NCBI RefSeq assembly: GCF_019218885.1
Contig: NZ_JAHUWT010000001.1
Coordinates: 868,001-932,000, forward strand
Reading direction: 5' to 3'
DNA from: Bordetella sp. BOR01
GTDB lineage: Bacteria; Pseudomonadota; Gammaproteobacteria; Burkholderiales; Burkholderiaceae_B
Length of the DNA stretch: 64,000 bases
Made by a program: the position numbers and the translations under genes. Positions within the stretch are counted from its first letter, which is position 1, and each line of letters starts with the position of its first letter. The notes under the pieces are model-generated. The model saw nothing but the letters and a program-made list of their open reading frames with translations. It made no database searches and was not told where the DNA came from. This document shows positions 34,130 to 42,662 of the stretch, piece by piece.

Positions 34130-35094
34130 AGAAGACGTTCAAACTGTGCGCCAGCCTGCTGGCGGCTGCCGCGCTGTCGCCGGCCACCCAGGCTGCCGAC
34201 AAGTATCCCAGCCGGCCGATACGCGTCGTGATCATGTTCCCGGCCGGAGGCAGCGCCGATATCGTCAGCCGCCTGGTCACGCAGAAGGTCGGCGACATGT
34301 CGGGCTTCAACTTCGTGGTCGAGAATCGCCCCGGCGCAGGCGGCAACCTGGCCCTGGACGCCGTGGCCACCGCCCCCGCCGATGGCTACACGGTGGTTTT
34401 TGCCACGCCGGGCATCGCCATCAATCCCAGTCTGTACGCCAAGGTTCCGTACAAGCTCACCGATTTCAGGGCGATCTCGCTGGTCGGCGAGGCGCCCCTG
34501 ATGCTCATGGCACGCCCTTCGCTGGGCGCGAAATCGATTGACGACCTGGTGAAGATGAGCAAGAAGGCCCCGGATGCCATCCGCTTTGGCAGCTCGGGCA
34601 ACGGCAGTTCCTCGCATCTGGCCGCCGAAGTGCTGCGCTCCATGACCGGCCTGCAATACCTGCATGTGCCCTACAAGGGCGGCGGCGCTGCCATGGCCGA
34701 CGTAGTGGGCGGCCAGACCGACATCACCGTGCTGCCGATTGCCGAAAGCATGCCATTCATCCGCGACAAGCGGCTGCAAGCCATGGGCCAGACGGGCCGG
34801 GTGCGTTCACCCATCGCTCCGGACATCCCCACCATCGAAGAGGGGGGCGTGAAGGGCTACGCGTCAACGACCTGGTATATGCTGGCGGCACCGGCCAAGG
34901 TGCCGCAGGACGTGGTTGATACGCTGGCCGAAAAATTCGACCAGGCCTTGCGCCAACCAGACTTGCGCGAGAAGCTGCAGAATGTCGGCGTCACCACGAT
35001 CAACGGCGGCCCCAGGCAGGCCGGCGAGTTCCTGAAGGACGAAGCCGCGCGCTGGGACAAGCTGATCACGGCCGCCAAGATCCGGCTTGAATGA
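34126..35094 (+). CDS. Bug/TctC-family periplasmic substrate-binding protein (5)
   Basis: 322 residues; its ATG overlaps the flavoprotein stop (ATGA) and has AAAGGAG upstream. Signal peptide MKKTFKLCASLLAAAALSPA...QAA, then KYPSRPIRVVIMFPAGGSAD, VENRPGAGGNLA, APADGYTVVF, FGSSGNGSSSHLAAEVL and HVPYKGGGAAMADVVGG. It has a complete family layout with the usual His-Leu ligand loop. Co-translation with the Fe-S flavoprotein suggests its ligand is that enzyme's substrate or a precursor. It lies 33 bases upstream of the isocitrate lyase/PEP mutase family gene. Confidence 0.93.
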   Translation: MKKTFKLCASLLAAAALSPATQAADKYPSRPIRVVIMFPAGGSADIVSRLVTQKVGDMSGFNFVVENRPGAGGNLALDAVATAPADGYTVVFATPGIAINPSLYAKVPYKLTDFRAISLVGEAPLMLMARPSLGAKSIDDLVKMSKKAPDAIRFGSSGNGSSSHLAAEVLRSMTGLQYLHVPYKGGGAAMADVVGGQTDITVLPIAESMPFIRDKRLQAMGQTGRVRSPIAPDIPTIEEGGVKGYASTTWYMLAAPAKVPQDVVDTLAEKFDQALRQPDLREKLQNVGVTTINGGPRQAGEFLKDEAARWDKLITAAKIRLE

Positions 35095-35127
35095 CGCCAT
35101 ATCGACTTATCAATGAAGGAGACCCTC

Positions 35128-36003
35128 ATGGGGAAATCGACGAAGCAAATCCTGCGTGAAAAAGTGGCCCGGCGCAATGGCCTGGTCGTGGCCGGGGCAT
35201 TCAATGCGATGAGCGCCAAGGTTGTCGCAGACCAGGGATTCGAGGCCGTCTACTTGACGGGTGCCGGGCTTACCAATATGCACTACGGTGCGCCCGACCT
35301 GGGCATCATCGGCTTGCGCGACGTGGCCGACGCCACCCAGCGCATCCGCGAGGCGGTGGAAGACCTGCCGCTGATCGTCGATATCGACACGGGGTTCGGC
35401 AATGCGGTCAATGCCTGGCACACCGTGCGTGCCCTGGAGCGCGCCGGGGCCGATGCTGTCCAGATCGAGGACCAGGTCTTCCCGAAACGGTGCGGCCACT
35501 TCGCCGGCAAGGCGGTGGCGCCGCTGCCAGAAATGCTCGACAAGATCCGCGCGGCCACCGACGCGCGCAAAGACCCTGATTTCCAGATCATCGCGCGCAC
35601 AGACGCCCGGGCAGTCGAGGGTTTCGAAGGGGCTATCGAGCGGGCGCAGAAATTCGCCGAGGCGGGCGCCGATATCCTGTTCGTCGAGGCCATGACCAGC
35701 CTGGAAGAAATCCGCAAGATTCCTCAGTTGCTGAAAGAGCCGTTGTTGATCAACATCGTGGTCGGCGGCAAGACGCCCACGCTGACCTCCCAGGAACTGG
35801 GCGGCATGGGCTACAGCCTGGTGCTGTATGCCAACGCGGCGCTGCAGGGCGCGGTGCTGGGCATGCAGAAGGCGCTGTCCGCACTTAAGCGCGACGGCAA
35901 GCTGGACGAAGATCCCGCACTGCTCGCGCCCTTTGACGAGCGCCAACGCCTGGTTGGCAAGCCCCTGTACGACGAACTGGAAAAGCGCTACGCCGAGCGC
36001 TGA
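35128..36003 (+). CDS. Isocitrate lyase/PEP mutase family enzyme
   Basis: The start is ATG 35128 because AAGGAG lies six bases upstream (an ATG at 35113 precedes that site). 291 residues. Metal-binding VDIDTGFG (Asp85, Asp87) and the family's catalytic-loop motif PKRCGH (Cys122) are present, followed by IIARTDARAVEGFEGAIERA and FVEAMTSLEEI. The family includes methylisocitrate lyase, oxaloacetate decarboxylase and PEP mutase. KRCGH with Cys points to C-C bond lyase or decarboxylase chemistry on an alpha-hydroxy- or alpha-keto-dicarboxylate, fitting the carboxylate theme. It ends five bases before the convergent IclR gene, leaving no room for a terminator. Confidence 0.9.
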   Translation: MGKSTKQILREKVARRNGLVVAGAFNAMSAKVVADQGFEAVYLTGAGLTNMHYGAPDLGIIGLRDVADATQRIREAVEDLPLIVDIDTGFGNAVNAWHTVRALERAGADAVQIEDQVFPKRCGHFAGKAVAPLPEMLDKIRAATDARKDPDFQIIARTDARAVEGFEGAIERAQKFAEAGADILFVEAMTSLEEIRKIPQLLKEPLLINIVVGGKTPTLTSQELGGMGYSLVLYANAALQGAVLGMQKALSALKRDGKLDEDPALLAPFDERQRLVGKPLYDELEKRYAER

Positions 36004-36008
36004 CCGCG

Positions 36009-36773
36009 TTACACCATCAGCATCGTGGACAAGTCGGCGGCCAGCTCCCGCATGGCTTGCGCCACCGGGCCTTCCAGCTTTTCGCGCGTCATGACCGAAC
36101 TGGCGCCGCCGCAGTTCATGGCCATGACGTGCCGCCCATTGGGAGACACGATGGCCACTCCAAGCGCGTTCACGTCCGGGTGGTAGCGCCGCAGATTCAG
36201 TACATAGCCGCGCTCGCGATACATTTCGATGGCCTCGTCCAGATAGCTGCGATGTTCTTTCCAATGTTCGGGATGGGCCTGTTGCAGCTCTTGCAGCAGC
36301 GATTTCCGTTCGGCATCGGGTAAAGCGGCCATGTAGGCCGCGCCCACGGCGGAGCGCTCGATCTGCAGGGCAGAGCCCACATGGAAGTTCAGCCTCAGCA
36401 TCGAGGGCGCCGATGCCCGGGCCAGAATGCGCATGGCGAGTTGGTCGCGGCCGGCCACCGAGACTGATGAGTCGAAGCGGTTGGCGATCTCAGTGATACG
36501 GGGTTGCGCGACCTCGGCAATTCCGCCGTGCGACAGCGCTTCGCAGCCCAGCGCCAGGACCCCCGGGCTGACCCGCAGTTTTTCCGGATCGTGCCCCGGC
36601 TCGAGGTATCCGGCCTTTTGCAGCGTATAGCACAGGCGCCAGACCGTGGATTGCGACAGGCCCAGCATGCGGGCGATCTCGGTACTGCCGAGTTCGCGAT
36701 GTGCGCTGCTGAAGCAGCGCAGAACGTCCAGCCCTCGGGCCAGTGCGGTGACGAAATGACGGTCTTCCTTCAT
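36009..36773 (-). CDS. IclR-family transcriptional regulator
   Basis: The start is ATG ending 36773 (MKEDRHFVTALARG); the upstream in-frame extension runs through the promoter. 254 residues with an N-terminal wHTH (GSTEIARMLGLSQSTVWRLC, about residues 27-46) and the IclR effector domain (AVGAAYMAALPDAERKSLLQ, GYVLNLRRYHPDVNALGVAI, NCGGASSVMTREKLEG). It diverges from the acyl-CoA synthetase gene 125 bases away. A palindromic 19-base element ahead of that gene recurs almost unchanged ahead of the minus-strand operon starting at 51231, so this regulator probably controls both converging operons. Confidence 0.92.
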   Translation of the reverse strand: MKEDRHFVTALARGLDVLRCFSSAHRELGSTEIARMLGLSQSTVWRLCYTLQKAGYLEPGHDPEKLRVSPGVLALGCEALSHGGIAEVAQPRITEIANRFDSSVSVAGRDQLAMRILARASAPSMLRLNFHVGSALQIERSAVGAAYMAALPDAERKSLLQELQQAHPEHWKEHRSYLDEAIEMYRERGYVLNLRRYHPDVNALGVAIVSPNGRHVMAMNCGGASSVMTREKLEGPVAQAMRELAADLSTMLMV

Positions 36774-36864
36774 GGAGCCTCTCGGTAGACGCCTGAGTGC
36801 CTGCCGACGCGTTGACAGCGCCGACAGTAGGCTTTTACACTGACCTGCATAGTGGATAGTAAAG

Positions 36865-36883
36865 CTGCACTGCAAATTATAAA
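36865..36883 (+). promoter_or_regulatory. Probable IclR operator ahead of the acyl-CoA synthetase operon
   Basis: CTGCACTGCAAATTATAAA, ending 15 bases before the ATG at 36899. Seventeen of nineteen positions match the element at 51251-51269 (minus strand), with the same orientation and nearly the same distance to the start codon. The core TGCA-C-TGCA is a dyad. A site this close to the ribosome binding site would overlap the promoter or transcript start, which suits a repressor. Confidence 0.6.
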
Positions 36884-36898
36884 CGAGGCAATCCAATT

Positions 36899-39061
36899 AT
36901 GGCAACTGATTTGGCGGGCGCTGCGGGCAATGACCCGGACGGTTTTCCCGATTTGAGACATTTCTTCGCGCCACGGCGGGTTGCGCTGGTGGGGGCAACA
37001 GAAGACTTGTCCAAGTTCGGGGGGCGGTGCATGCGCCAGACCCTGGATTTCGGCTACACCGGGGCCATCTACCCGGTGAATCCACGTCGGACGGAAGTCT
37101 TCGGCCTGCAATGCCACGGTTCGATCGCCGATTTGCCGGAAGTGCCGGACCATGTGGGAATCGTGCTGCCCGCCACCGCCGTGCCCCAGGCGCTCGAAGA
37201 TTGCGCGGCGCGGGGCGTCCCGTACGCCACGGTATTTTCGTCGGGCTTCGGCGAACTGGGTACGGATGCAGGGCGGGCCATGCAGCAACGGATCGTGCGG
37301 CTCGCCCGGGAAGGGGGCGTCAGGCTGATGGGGCCGAACTGCAACGGCATGATCAATTTCGTGGATGGCTTTGCGCTGACGTCCACGGCCACGATCCAGG
37401 GCCCGCGCCGGCCCGCCGGCGACATCGCCGTCGTCAGCCAGTCGGGCGGCGCGGGGCAGGTCAATGTCATGTGGCGCGCCCAGCAGGCCGGGCTGGGCAT
37501 TAGCTACCAGGTCAGCTGCGGCAATGCCGCGGACCTGGACTTGATCGATTACGCATGGTTCATGGTGGAAAGCCCGGCTACGCGCGTAGTGCTGATGCTG
37601 GTCGAACGCCTGGCGGATGGCGAAAAGCTGCGACGGCTGGCGGCGCGCGCCCATGCGCTGGGCAAGAGCATCGCGATGGTGAAAGTGGGGCGCACCGAAG
37701 CCGGTAGCCGCGCGGCGGCATCGCACACCGGTGCGATAACGGGGGCCGACGATGTCTGCGATGCGGCCTTGCGCCAGATGGGCATTGTGCGCGTCGACGA
37801 TTGCAACGAACTCTACGAAACCGCCATGCTGCTGCGCCAGGGGCGGACGGTTGCCGGTCGCGGCGCGGCGGCGACTTCCATCTCGGGTGGCAATCTGGTA
37901 ATGGTGGCGGACCTGGGCGCTTCGCTGGGCCTGGATTGGCCCGAATATGCGCCGCAGACGCGCGAATGCCTCGCGCAGGCGCTGCCCGGTTTCGGCTCGG
38001 CCACCAACCCCACTGACCTGACCGCGGCGGCCATTGGCCAGGATGGGGCATACGAGCGAGCCGCACGGGCCATACTGGCCGATCCGGCCATCGATGTGAT
38101 GATTCCCGTGCTGACCATCGCCAGCACATCGGATATCAGGACCATCGGGCGCGTGGCCGCGGCTAGTGAAAAGCTCGTGCCGATTCTCTGGACGGGTTGC
38201 GCGTCGGACGATCCGGAATTAAGGCCCGAGACGCTGGTGGCGGAAGGCCAGGCCGTGTATCGGGACGCGATGGCTTGCCTGAAAGCGGTGCGTCGCGTCA
38301 TGGATCACGGCGAATGGCAGCGGCGCCAGGGCGAAGCGCCCGCAGTCCGGCCGCCGGGAACTGACGCGGCAGCCGCGCGCCGGTTGTTGGCGCCGGCCGG
38401 GGGGATGCTCAGCGAGCACCAGTCGAAAGCGCTGTTGGCATGCTATGGCCTGCCACTCACCAAGGAATACCTGGCGCGTTCGGTGGACGAGGCAGTCCAT
38501 TGCGCGGCCCGGCTTGGCGGCCCGGTCGTGCTGAAGGTACAGTCGGCGGACATTCCGCACAAGACCGAGGCCGATGCCATACGTGTGGGCGTGCAGGGCG
38601 ATGCCGCCGTGGCGGCCGCCCATCGCGACATCCTGCGCGCCGCCACGCAGTATTGTCCGCAGGCCCGCATCGATGGCGTGCTGGTACAAGAGATGATCAC
38701 CGACGCCCGCGAGATGCTGCTGGGCGTGTCGCAGGACGCCACTTTCGGGCCAGTGCTCACCATCGGATTGGGCGGTATCCACGTCGAGGTATTCAAGGAC
38801 GTGGTCTTCAGGATGGCCCCGCTGAGCGCCGCCGAGGCGCGGCGCGCAATCATGGAATTGCGCAGCGCGGCGTTGCTGCGGGAAGTACGGGGCCAGCCCG
38901 CCGCCGACATCGATGCGCTGGTCGACTGCGTGGTGCGAGTGTCGTGGCTGGCAGCCGATCTGCGCGACAGCCTTGCCGAGCTCGACATCAACCCCTTGTG
39001 CGTATTGCCGGACGGGCAGGGTGTCCGGGTGGTCGATGCCTTGGCCGTGCCGCGCAGGTAG
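36899..39061 (+). CDS. Acyl-CoA synthetase, ADP(NDP)-forming, CoA-binding/ATP-grasp fusion
   Basis: 720 residues combining both halves of the acetate-CoA ligase (ADP-forming)/Acs type. The N-terminal CoA-binding domain (RHFFAPRRVALVGATED to VRLMGPNCNGMINF) is followed by a succinyl-CoA-ligase-like middle with the phosphorylated His276 in AASHTGAITGAD, and a C-terminal ATP-grasp domain from about 495 (LGGPVVLKVQSADIPHKTEA). It makes an acyl-CoA from a free acid, ATP and CoA, and is the likely entry point into CoA chemistry for the acids handled in region 36-51 kb. It carries the probable IclR operator just upstream and is followed after 45 bases by an isochorismatase-like gene. Confidence 0.9.
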   Translation: MATDLAGAAGNDPDGFPDLRHFFAPRRVALVGATEDLSKFGGRCMRQTLDFGYTGAIYPVNPRRTEVFGLQCHGSIADLPEVPDHVGIVLPATAVPQALEDCAARGVPYATVFSSGFGELGTDAGRAMQQRIVRLAREGGVRLMGPNCNGMINFVDGFALTSTATIQGPRRPAGDIAVVSQSGGAGQVNVMWRAQQAGLGISYQVSCGNAADLDLIDYAWFMVESPATRVVLMLVERLADGEKLRRLAARAHALGKSIAMVKVGRTEAGSRAAASHTGAITGADDVCDAALRQMGIVRVDDCNELYETAMLLRQGRTVAGRGAAATSISGGNLVMVADLGASLGLDWPEYAPQTRECLAQALPGFGSATNPTDLTAAAIGQDGAYERAARAILADPAIDVMIPVLTIASTSDIRTIGRVAAASEKLVPILWTGCASDDPELRPETLVAEGQAVYRDAMACLKAVRRVMDHGEWQRRQGEAPAVRPPGTDAAAARRLLAPAGGMLSEHQSKALLACYGLPLTKEYLARSVDEAVHCAARLGGPVVLKVQSADIPHKTEADAIRVGVQGDAAVAAAHRDILRAATQYCPQARIDGVLVQEMITDAREMLLGVSQDATFGPVLTIGLGGIHVEVFKDVVFRMAPLSAAEARRAIMELRSAALLREVRGQPAADIDALVDCVVRVSWLAADLRDSLAELDINPLCVLPDGQGVRVVDALAVPRR

Positions 39062-39106
39062 CCGGTTCCCATGAGGGCTTCCTTTTCGCATATCCAAGGA
39101 GCACGA

Positions 39107-39694
39107 ATGCCCGCAAGATCACTTTATCTGGTGCTGGACATGATCAACGACCTGGTCCACGAGCAAGGCCCGAACGGTGCGACGCCCTTGGGTGAACAGG
39201 TGCGCAGCCGCGGCCTGCTCGCCAACACGCGCGCGGCGCTCGGGAAGGCGCGTGCGGCGGGAATACCTGTCGGCTATGTGCGTGTCGGTTTCTCGCCCGA
39301 CTACCGGGAATGCCCGCTCGCGTCGCCGGTGTTCTCTCGCGCGCGCGAACATGGCCTGTTCAAGCTGGGCACCTGGGGCACCGAAGTGCATCCGGAACTT
39401 GCGCCGTCCGCGGGCGATTTCGACATCGTCAAGCATCGGGTCAGTCCGTTCTACGGCACGTCGCTGGAACCGCTGTTGCGCGCGCACCGGATCGAACGGC
39501 TGTACCTGGGCGGCGTCTCGTCCAATGCCGTGGTGCAGGCCACGGTGCGGGATGCACACGACCGCGATTATGCATGCGTCGTCCTCGAGGATTGCTGTGC
39601 CTCGTTCTCGGCCGAAGATCACCAGCAATCCATGCAGGCGGTCGCGCGCTTTGCCACTCTTTCTTCTTCCAGGGAAGTCGACTTCCTGGCTTGA
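39107..39694 (+). CDS. Isochorismatase-like hydrolase without the nucleophilic Cys
   Basis: The start is ATG 39107 (MPARSLYLVLDMIND) with AAGGAG five bases upstream. 195 residues, with the family Asp11 (LVLDMIND) and Lys109 (DIVKHRVSPFYGT). In the third element, where amidases of this family read ...TDVCVESTARDA, the protein reads SSNAVVQATVRDA, so the nucleophilic Cys position is Val142. It therefore cannot use the usual thioester mechanism of nicotinamidase or N-carbamoylsarcosine amidase; isochorismatase-type members that lack Cys are known. The substrate is unknown. It lies between the acyl-CoA synthetase and a Bug gene in one operon. Confidence 0.82.
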   Translation: MPARSLYLVLDMINDLVHEQGPNGATPLGEQVRSRGLLANTRAALGKARAAGIPVGYVRVGFSPDYRECPLASPVFSRAREHGLFKLGTWGTEVHPELAPSAGDFDIVKHRVSPFYGTSLEPLLRAHRIERLYLGGVSSNAVVQATVRDAHDRDYACVVLEDCCASFSAEDHQQSMQAVARFATLSSSREVDFLA

Positions 39695-39754
39695 GGCGCG
39701 GTCCGGGCAAGCGCCGCGGGCCGATAAAACGATACCTACAAGGAGACAAAAACC

Positions 39755-40744
39755 ATGACCACGAAACCACAGACCTCGCGCTTGGCGCGCTGGAGCAGCA
39801 CCGTACTGGCCGCGGCGTCGATGGCGATGGCCGCGCCCGCCGTGCTCGCGTATCCGGACCGGCCCATTACGGTCATCAACCCCTGGACGGCCGGCGGGCC
39901 TGCCGACACTGTGGCGCGGCCCATCCTCGAGAAGCTGTCGCAACGCCTGCACCAGCCCGTGGTGCTGGAGAACCGGGCCGGCGCCAACGGCGTGATCGGT
40001 GCTTCGTATGTGGCCCGGGCCAAGCCCGACGGCTACACGTTGCTGTTTTCGCACGTGGGTCCGATTACCATCAGCCCGGCCCTGACCGAGGACATGCCCT
40101 ACGATCCGGTGCGCGATTTCGCCCCGATCACGCAGGTGGTGTCCGCGCCCACCGTCCTGCTGGTCCGTCCCGACCTGCCCATCCATGATCTCAAGGAACT
40201 GGTCGACTATGCGCGCGCGCATCCCGGCAAGCTGTCCTATGGGTCAGTCGGGCCGGGCAGCACCACGCACCTGGCGGGTGTCATCCTGGGCGACATGGCC
40301 AGTATCGAACTCTTGCACGTACCCTACAAGGGGGCGGCGCCGGTCATCACCGATATGCTGGGCGGCCAGATAGACATGGGGTTCCTGAACATCGCAGGTG
40401 CCATGTCTTACATCAAGTCCGGCCAGCTGCGGCCGATCGCCGTCAGCACCTTGAAGCGTTCCACGCTGCTGCCCGACCTGCCGGCAATCGCCGAGACCTA
40501 CCCTGGCTTCGAGGTCAATTCCTGGTATGGCCTGATGGCTCCCGCCAAGACGCCGCAACCCATCGTCGACCAGTTGCAGAGCGAGGTCAGCGAGATCCTG
40601 AAACTGCCCGATATCAAGAAATTGCTCGATGCCAACGGCCTGGCGCCGGAAGGCACCACGCCCGAGGTCTATGCACAGCAGGTCAAACGCGACCTCGAAC
40701 GCTGGGCCGATATCGTCAAGGAAGCCGGCCTGAAGCCCCAATAG
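39755..40744 (+). CDS. Bug/TctC-family periplasmic substrate-binding protein (6)
   Basis: 329 residues, ATG 39755 with AAGGAGACA upstream. The leader is long, with a polar n-region (MTTKPQTSRLARW) before the hydrophobic stretch ending at VLA. Then come YPDRPITVINPWTAGGPAD, LENRAGANGVIG, KPDGYTLLF, YGSVGPGSTTHLAGVIL and HVPYKGAAPVITDML. It closes the plus-strand operon of the synthetase and overlaps the convergent alpha/beta hydrolase gene by 29 bases. Both operons of this region contain Bug genes, which fits uptake of the acid or acids that the synthetase activates. Confidence 0.92.
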   Translation: MTTKPQTSRLARWSSTVLAAASMAMAAPAVLAYPDRPITVINPWTAGGPADTVARPILEKLSQRLHQPVVLENRAGANGVIGASYVARAKPDGYTLLFSHVGPITISPALTEDMPYDPVRDFAPITQVVSAPTVLLVRPDLPIHDLKELVDYARAHPGKLSYGSVGPGSTTHLAGVILGDMASIELLHVPYKGAAPVITDMLGGQIDMGFLNIAGAMSYIKSGQLRPIAVSTLKRSTLLPDLPAIAETYPGFEVNSWYGLMAPAKTPQPIVDQLQSEVSEILKLPDIKKLLDANGLAPEGTTPEVYAQQVKRDLERWADIVKEAGLKPQ

Positions 40745-41630
40745 GCGCAGGCCGTTCCATGAAGCTCAGTATCCGGTCCACGACGTCCGCGGGCCGGCTT
40801 TCCAGCACGCCGCCATCGGCATCGTCCAGTGTCGCGTAGTGGGCCTGCTGCATTTGGGCGCACAGTGCGGGGCCCTGTGGGCCGAAATGGGCTTCGGCCA
40901 GGGTCAGCAGTTCCAGCACCAGCGTGCGCGCGGCGATGCGCTTGAGCGCGCCGGTCAGGTCGAAATCGAAGATGGCGTCGTAGATCGGCATGACCGACTT
41001 CCAGCCCTGCAGGTAATCCAGCACCCGGATTTCAGCTTGCGCGATCTGCCCGGCGTCTACCTGCGGGGAGTGCAGCAGTGCCGGCGGCCACCAGTAGCCG
41101 TCCAGCGTGGCATGCGCGCCAAGCCAGTTGCGCAGGGCATCGGCATGCGGGTCGCTGCTGGCATGCGTGGGCGTATAGCGGGCCAGGAAGCCCCGGATGC
41201 CCGCGTTGCGTTCGGCGTGGTCGGCGTGGATGCTGTGCGTCTGGCCGGCCAGCATGACATTGCCCACGCGGTCGGGCCAGTCGCTGGCCAGCGCCGCGGC
41301 AATCTTGTTGCCGGTATGCAGGCCGAACACATGGGCACGCGCGATGCCCAGCGTATCCATCAGTTGCACCAGGCTGGCGGCCAGCGCCGGCAAGGTAACG
41401 TGGCCGGGCAGCGGCGCCGAACTGCCAAAGCCGGGCGTGTCGACGGCGATGGCGTGGAAGTGGGGCGCCAGCAGGGGAAGCATGTGGCGGAAGGCACGGT
41501 GCGAGCGTGGCGAGGCGTGCAGCAACAATAACGGTTCGCCGACACCGGCTTCGGCATAGTGCACCTGGCCGCTCGGCGTGGCGGCGTAGGCACAGTGCGG
41601 CAGGCCGGCGGCGCGGGTTGGATTGGTCAT
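40716..41630 (-). CDS. Alpha/beta-hydrolase-fold protein lacking the canonical catalytic Ser and His
   Basis: The start is ATG ending 41630 (MTNPTRAAG), which follows GAGGG and the Bug stop by a few bases. 304 residues with the fold's usual HASPRSHRAF oxyanion region and VDTPGFGSS. At the nucleophile elbow it reads FGLHTGNK, so the Ser of G-x-S-x-G is His105. The C-terminal G-H that supplies the catalytic base is GG (DADGGVLESRP). A standard Ser-His-Asp triad is therefore absent, although the fold and gene are intact. It may be a non-hydrolytic member or use another mechanism. It is the last gene of the minus-strand operon and overlaps the convergent Bug gene by 29 bases. Confidence 0.8.
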   Translation of the reverse strand: MTNPTRAAGLPHCAYAATPSGQVHYAEAGVGEPLLLLHASPRSHRAFRHMLPLLAPHFHAIAVDTPGFGSSAPLPGHVTLPALAASLVQLMDTLGIARAHVFGLHTGNKIAAALASDWPDRVGNVMLAGQTHSIHADHAERNAGIRGFLARYTPTHASSDPHADALRNWLGAHATLDGYWWPPALLHSPQVDAGQIAQAEIRVLDYLQGWKSVMPIYDAIFDFDLTGALKRIAARTLVLELLTLAEAHFGPQGPALCAQMQQAHYATLDDADGGVLESRPADVVDRILSFMERPAPIGASGRLP

Positions 41631-41637
41631 GGCGCCC

Positions 41638-42615
41638 TCAATCCATGGTGACGTTGGCCGCCCGGATGATCCGCGCATAGCGTTCGGAATCGTTTCGCAG
41701 GGTTTGGGCGAACGCTTCGGGCGTGGTGCCCGTCGGCGTGATGCCCAGCGCAGCAAAGCGCTCGCGTACTTGCGGTGCCTTCAGGGCTTCGTTGACGTCC
41801 GCATTGATCTTTCGCAGCAGGTCGTCGGACAGGCCGGCGGGGCCCAGCACGCCCCACCAGATGCCGCCGTCGAAGCCGGGCAGTGCAGCCTCGGACATGG
41901 TGGGCAGGTCCGGCAGCACCGGCGAGCGTTGCGGGCTGGTGACCGCCAGGGCGCGGATGCGGCCGGCCTGCACTTGGGGCAGCGCTGACGGCATGGCCTC
42001 GATCATCATCTGCACCGTGCCGCCGATCAAGGCCGCCATGGCGGGTCCGCTACCGTTGTAAGGAATGTGCACGATATCCACGCCTGCGTCGCGTTTGAAC
42101 ATTTCGGTGATCAGGTGGATGGACGTGCCGTTGCCGGTGGATGCGTATGACAGTTTGCCGGGCCGCGTCTTTGCCAGCGCGATCAGTTCCTTGACCGAAT
42201 GGGCCGGCACGGACGGATGCACCACCACCAGCATGGGCGCCACGCCCACTAGCGAGACCGGCGTGAAGTCGGCGATGGGGTCGAACGGCAGCTTGGGATT
42301 CAGGCCGGGCAGGATTGCGTGCGTGATGCTGCCCAGCATGAGCGTCAGGCCGTCTGAAGCGGCGCGCGCCACGACGTCGCTGCCGATGATGCCGCTGGCG
42401 CCGGGGCGATTTTCCACTACCACCGATTGTTTCCAGATGGCAGTCAGGTGTTGGCCCAGGGCACGGGCGATGGAATCGTTGGGGCCGCCGGGTGGGTAGG
42501 GCACCACGATACGTACCGGGTGGGCGGGGAAGCCCTCGGCCGCATCGGGCGCGGCGGTGACGGTGCCCGTCGCGGCGGCGAGCAGAACGCATGCCACTAA
42601 TCTATGCCAAACCAT
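41638..42615 (-). CDS. Bug/TctC-family periplasmic substrate-binding protein (7)
   Basis: The start is ATG ending 42615, with AAAGGAG upstream; the frame is open further upstream through the next gene, but only because of codon bias. 325 residues, signal peptide MVWHRLVACVLLAAATGTVTA, then FPAHPVRIVVPYPPGGPND, VENRPGASGIIG, SASDGLTLML-type segment, YASTGNGTSIHLITEMF and HIPYNGSGPAMAAL (Asn replacing the usual Lys). It is tandem with the Bug gene at 42663, 47 bases apart. The two differ widely in sequence and probably bind different ligands. Confidence 0.92.
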   Translation of the reverse strand: MVWHRLVACVLLAAATGTVTAAPDAAEGFPAHPVRIVVPYPPGGPNDSIARALGQHLTAIWKQSVVVENRPGASGIIGSDVVARAASDGLTLMLGSITHAILPGLNPKLPFDPIADFTPVSLVGVAPMLVVVHPSVPAHSVKELIALAKTRPGKLSYASTGNGTSIHLITEMFKRDAGVDIVHIPYNGSGPAMAALIGGTVQMMIEAMPSALPQVQAGRIRALAVTSPQRSPVLPDLPTMSEAALPGFDGGIWWGVLGPAGLSDDLLRKINADVNEALKAPQVRERFAALGITPTGTTPEAFAQTLRNDSERYARIIRAANVTMD

Positions 42616-42662
42616 GGCGGTCTCCTTTGCGCGGGGGCGTGGCCGCCGCGCTTCCAATCGCT

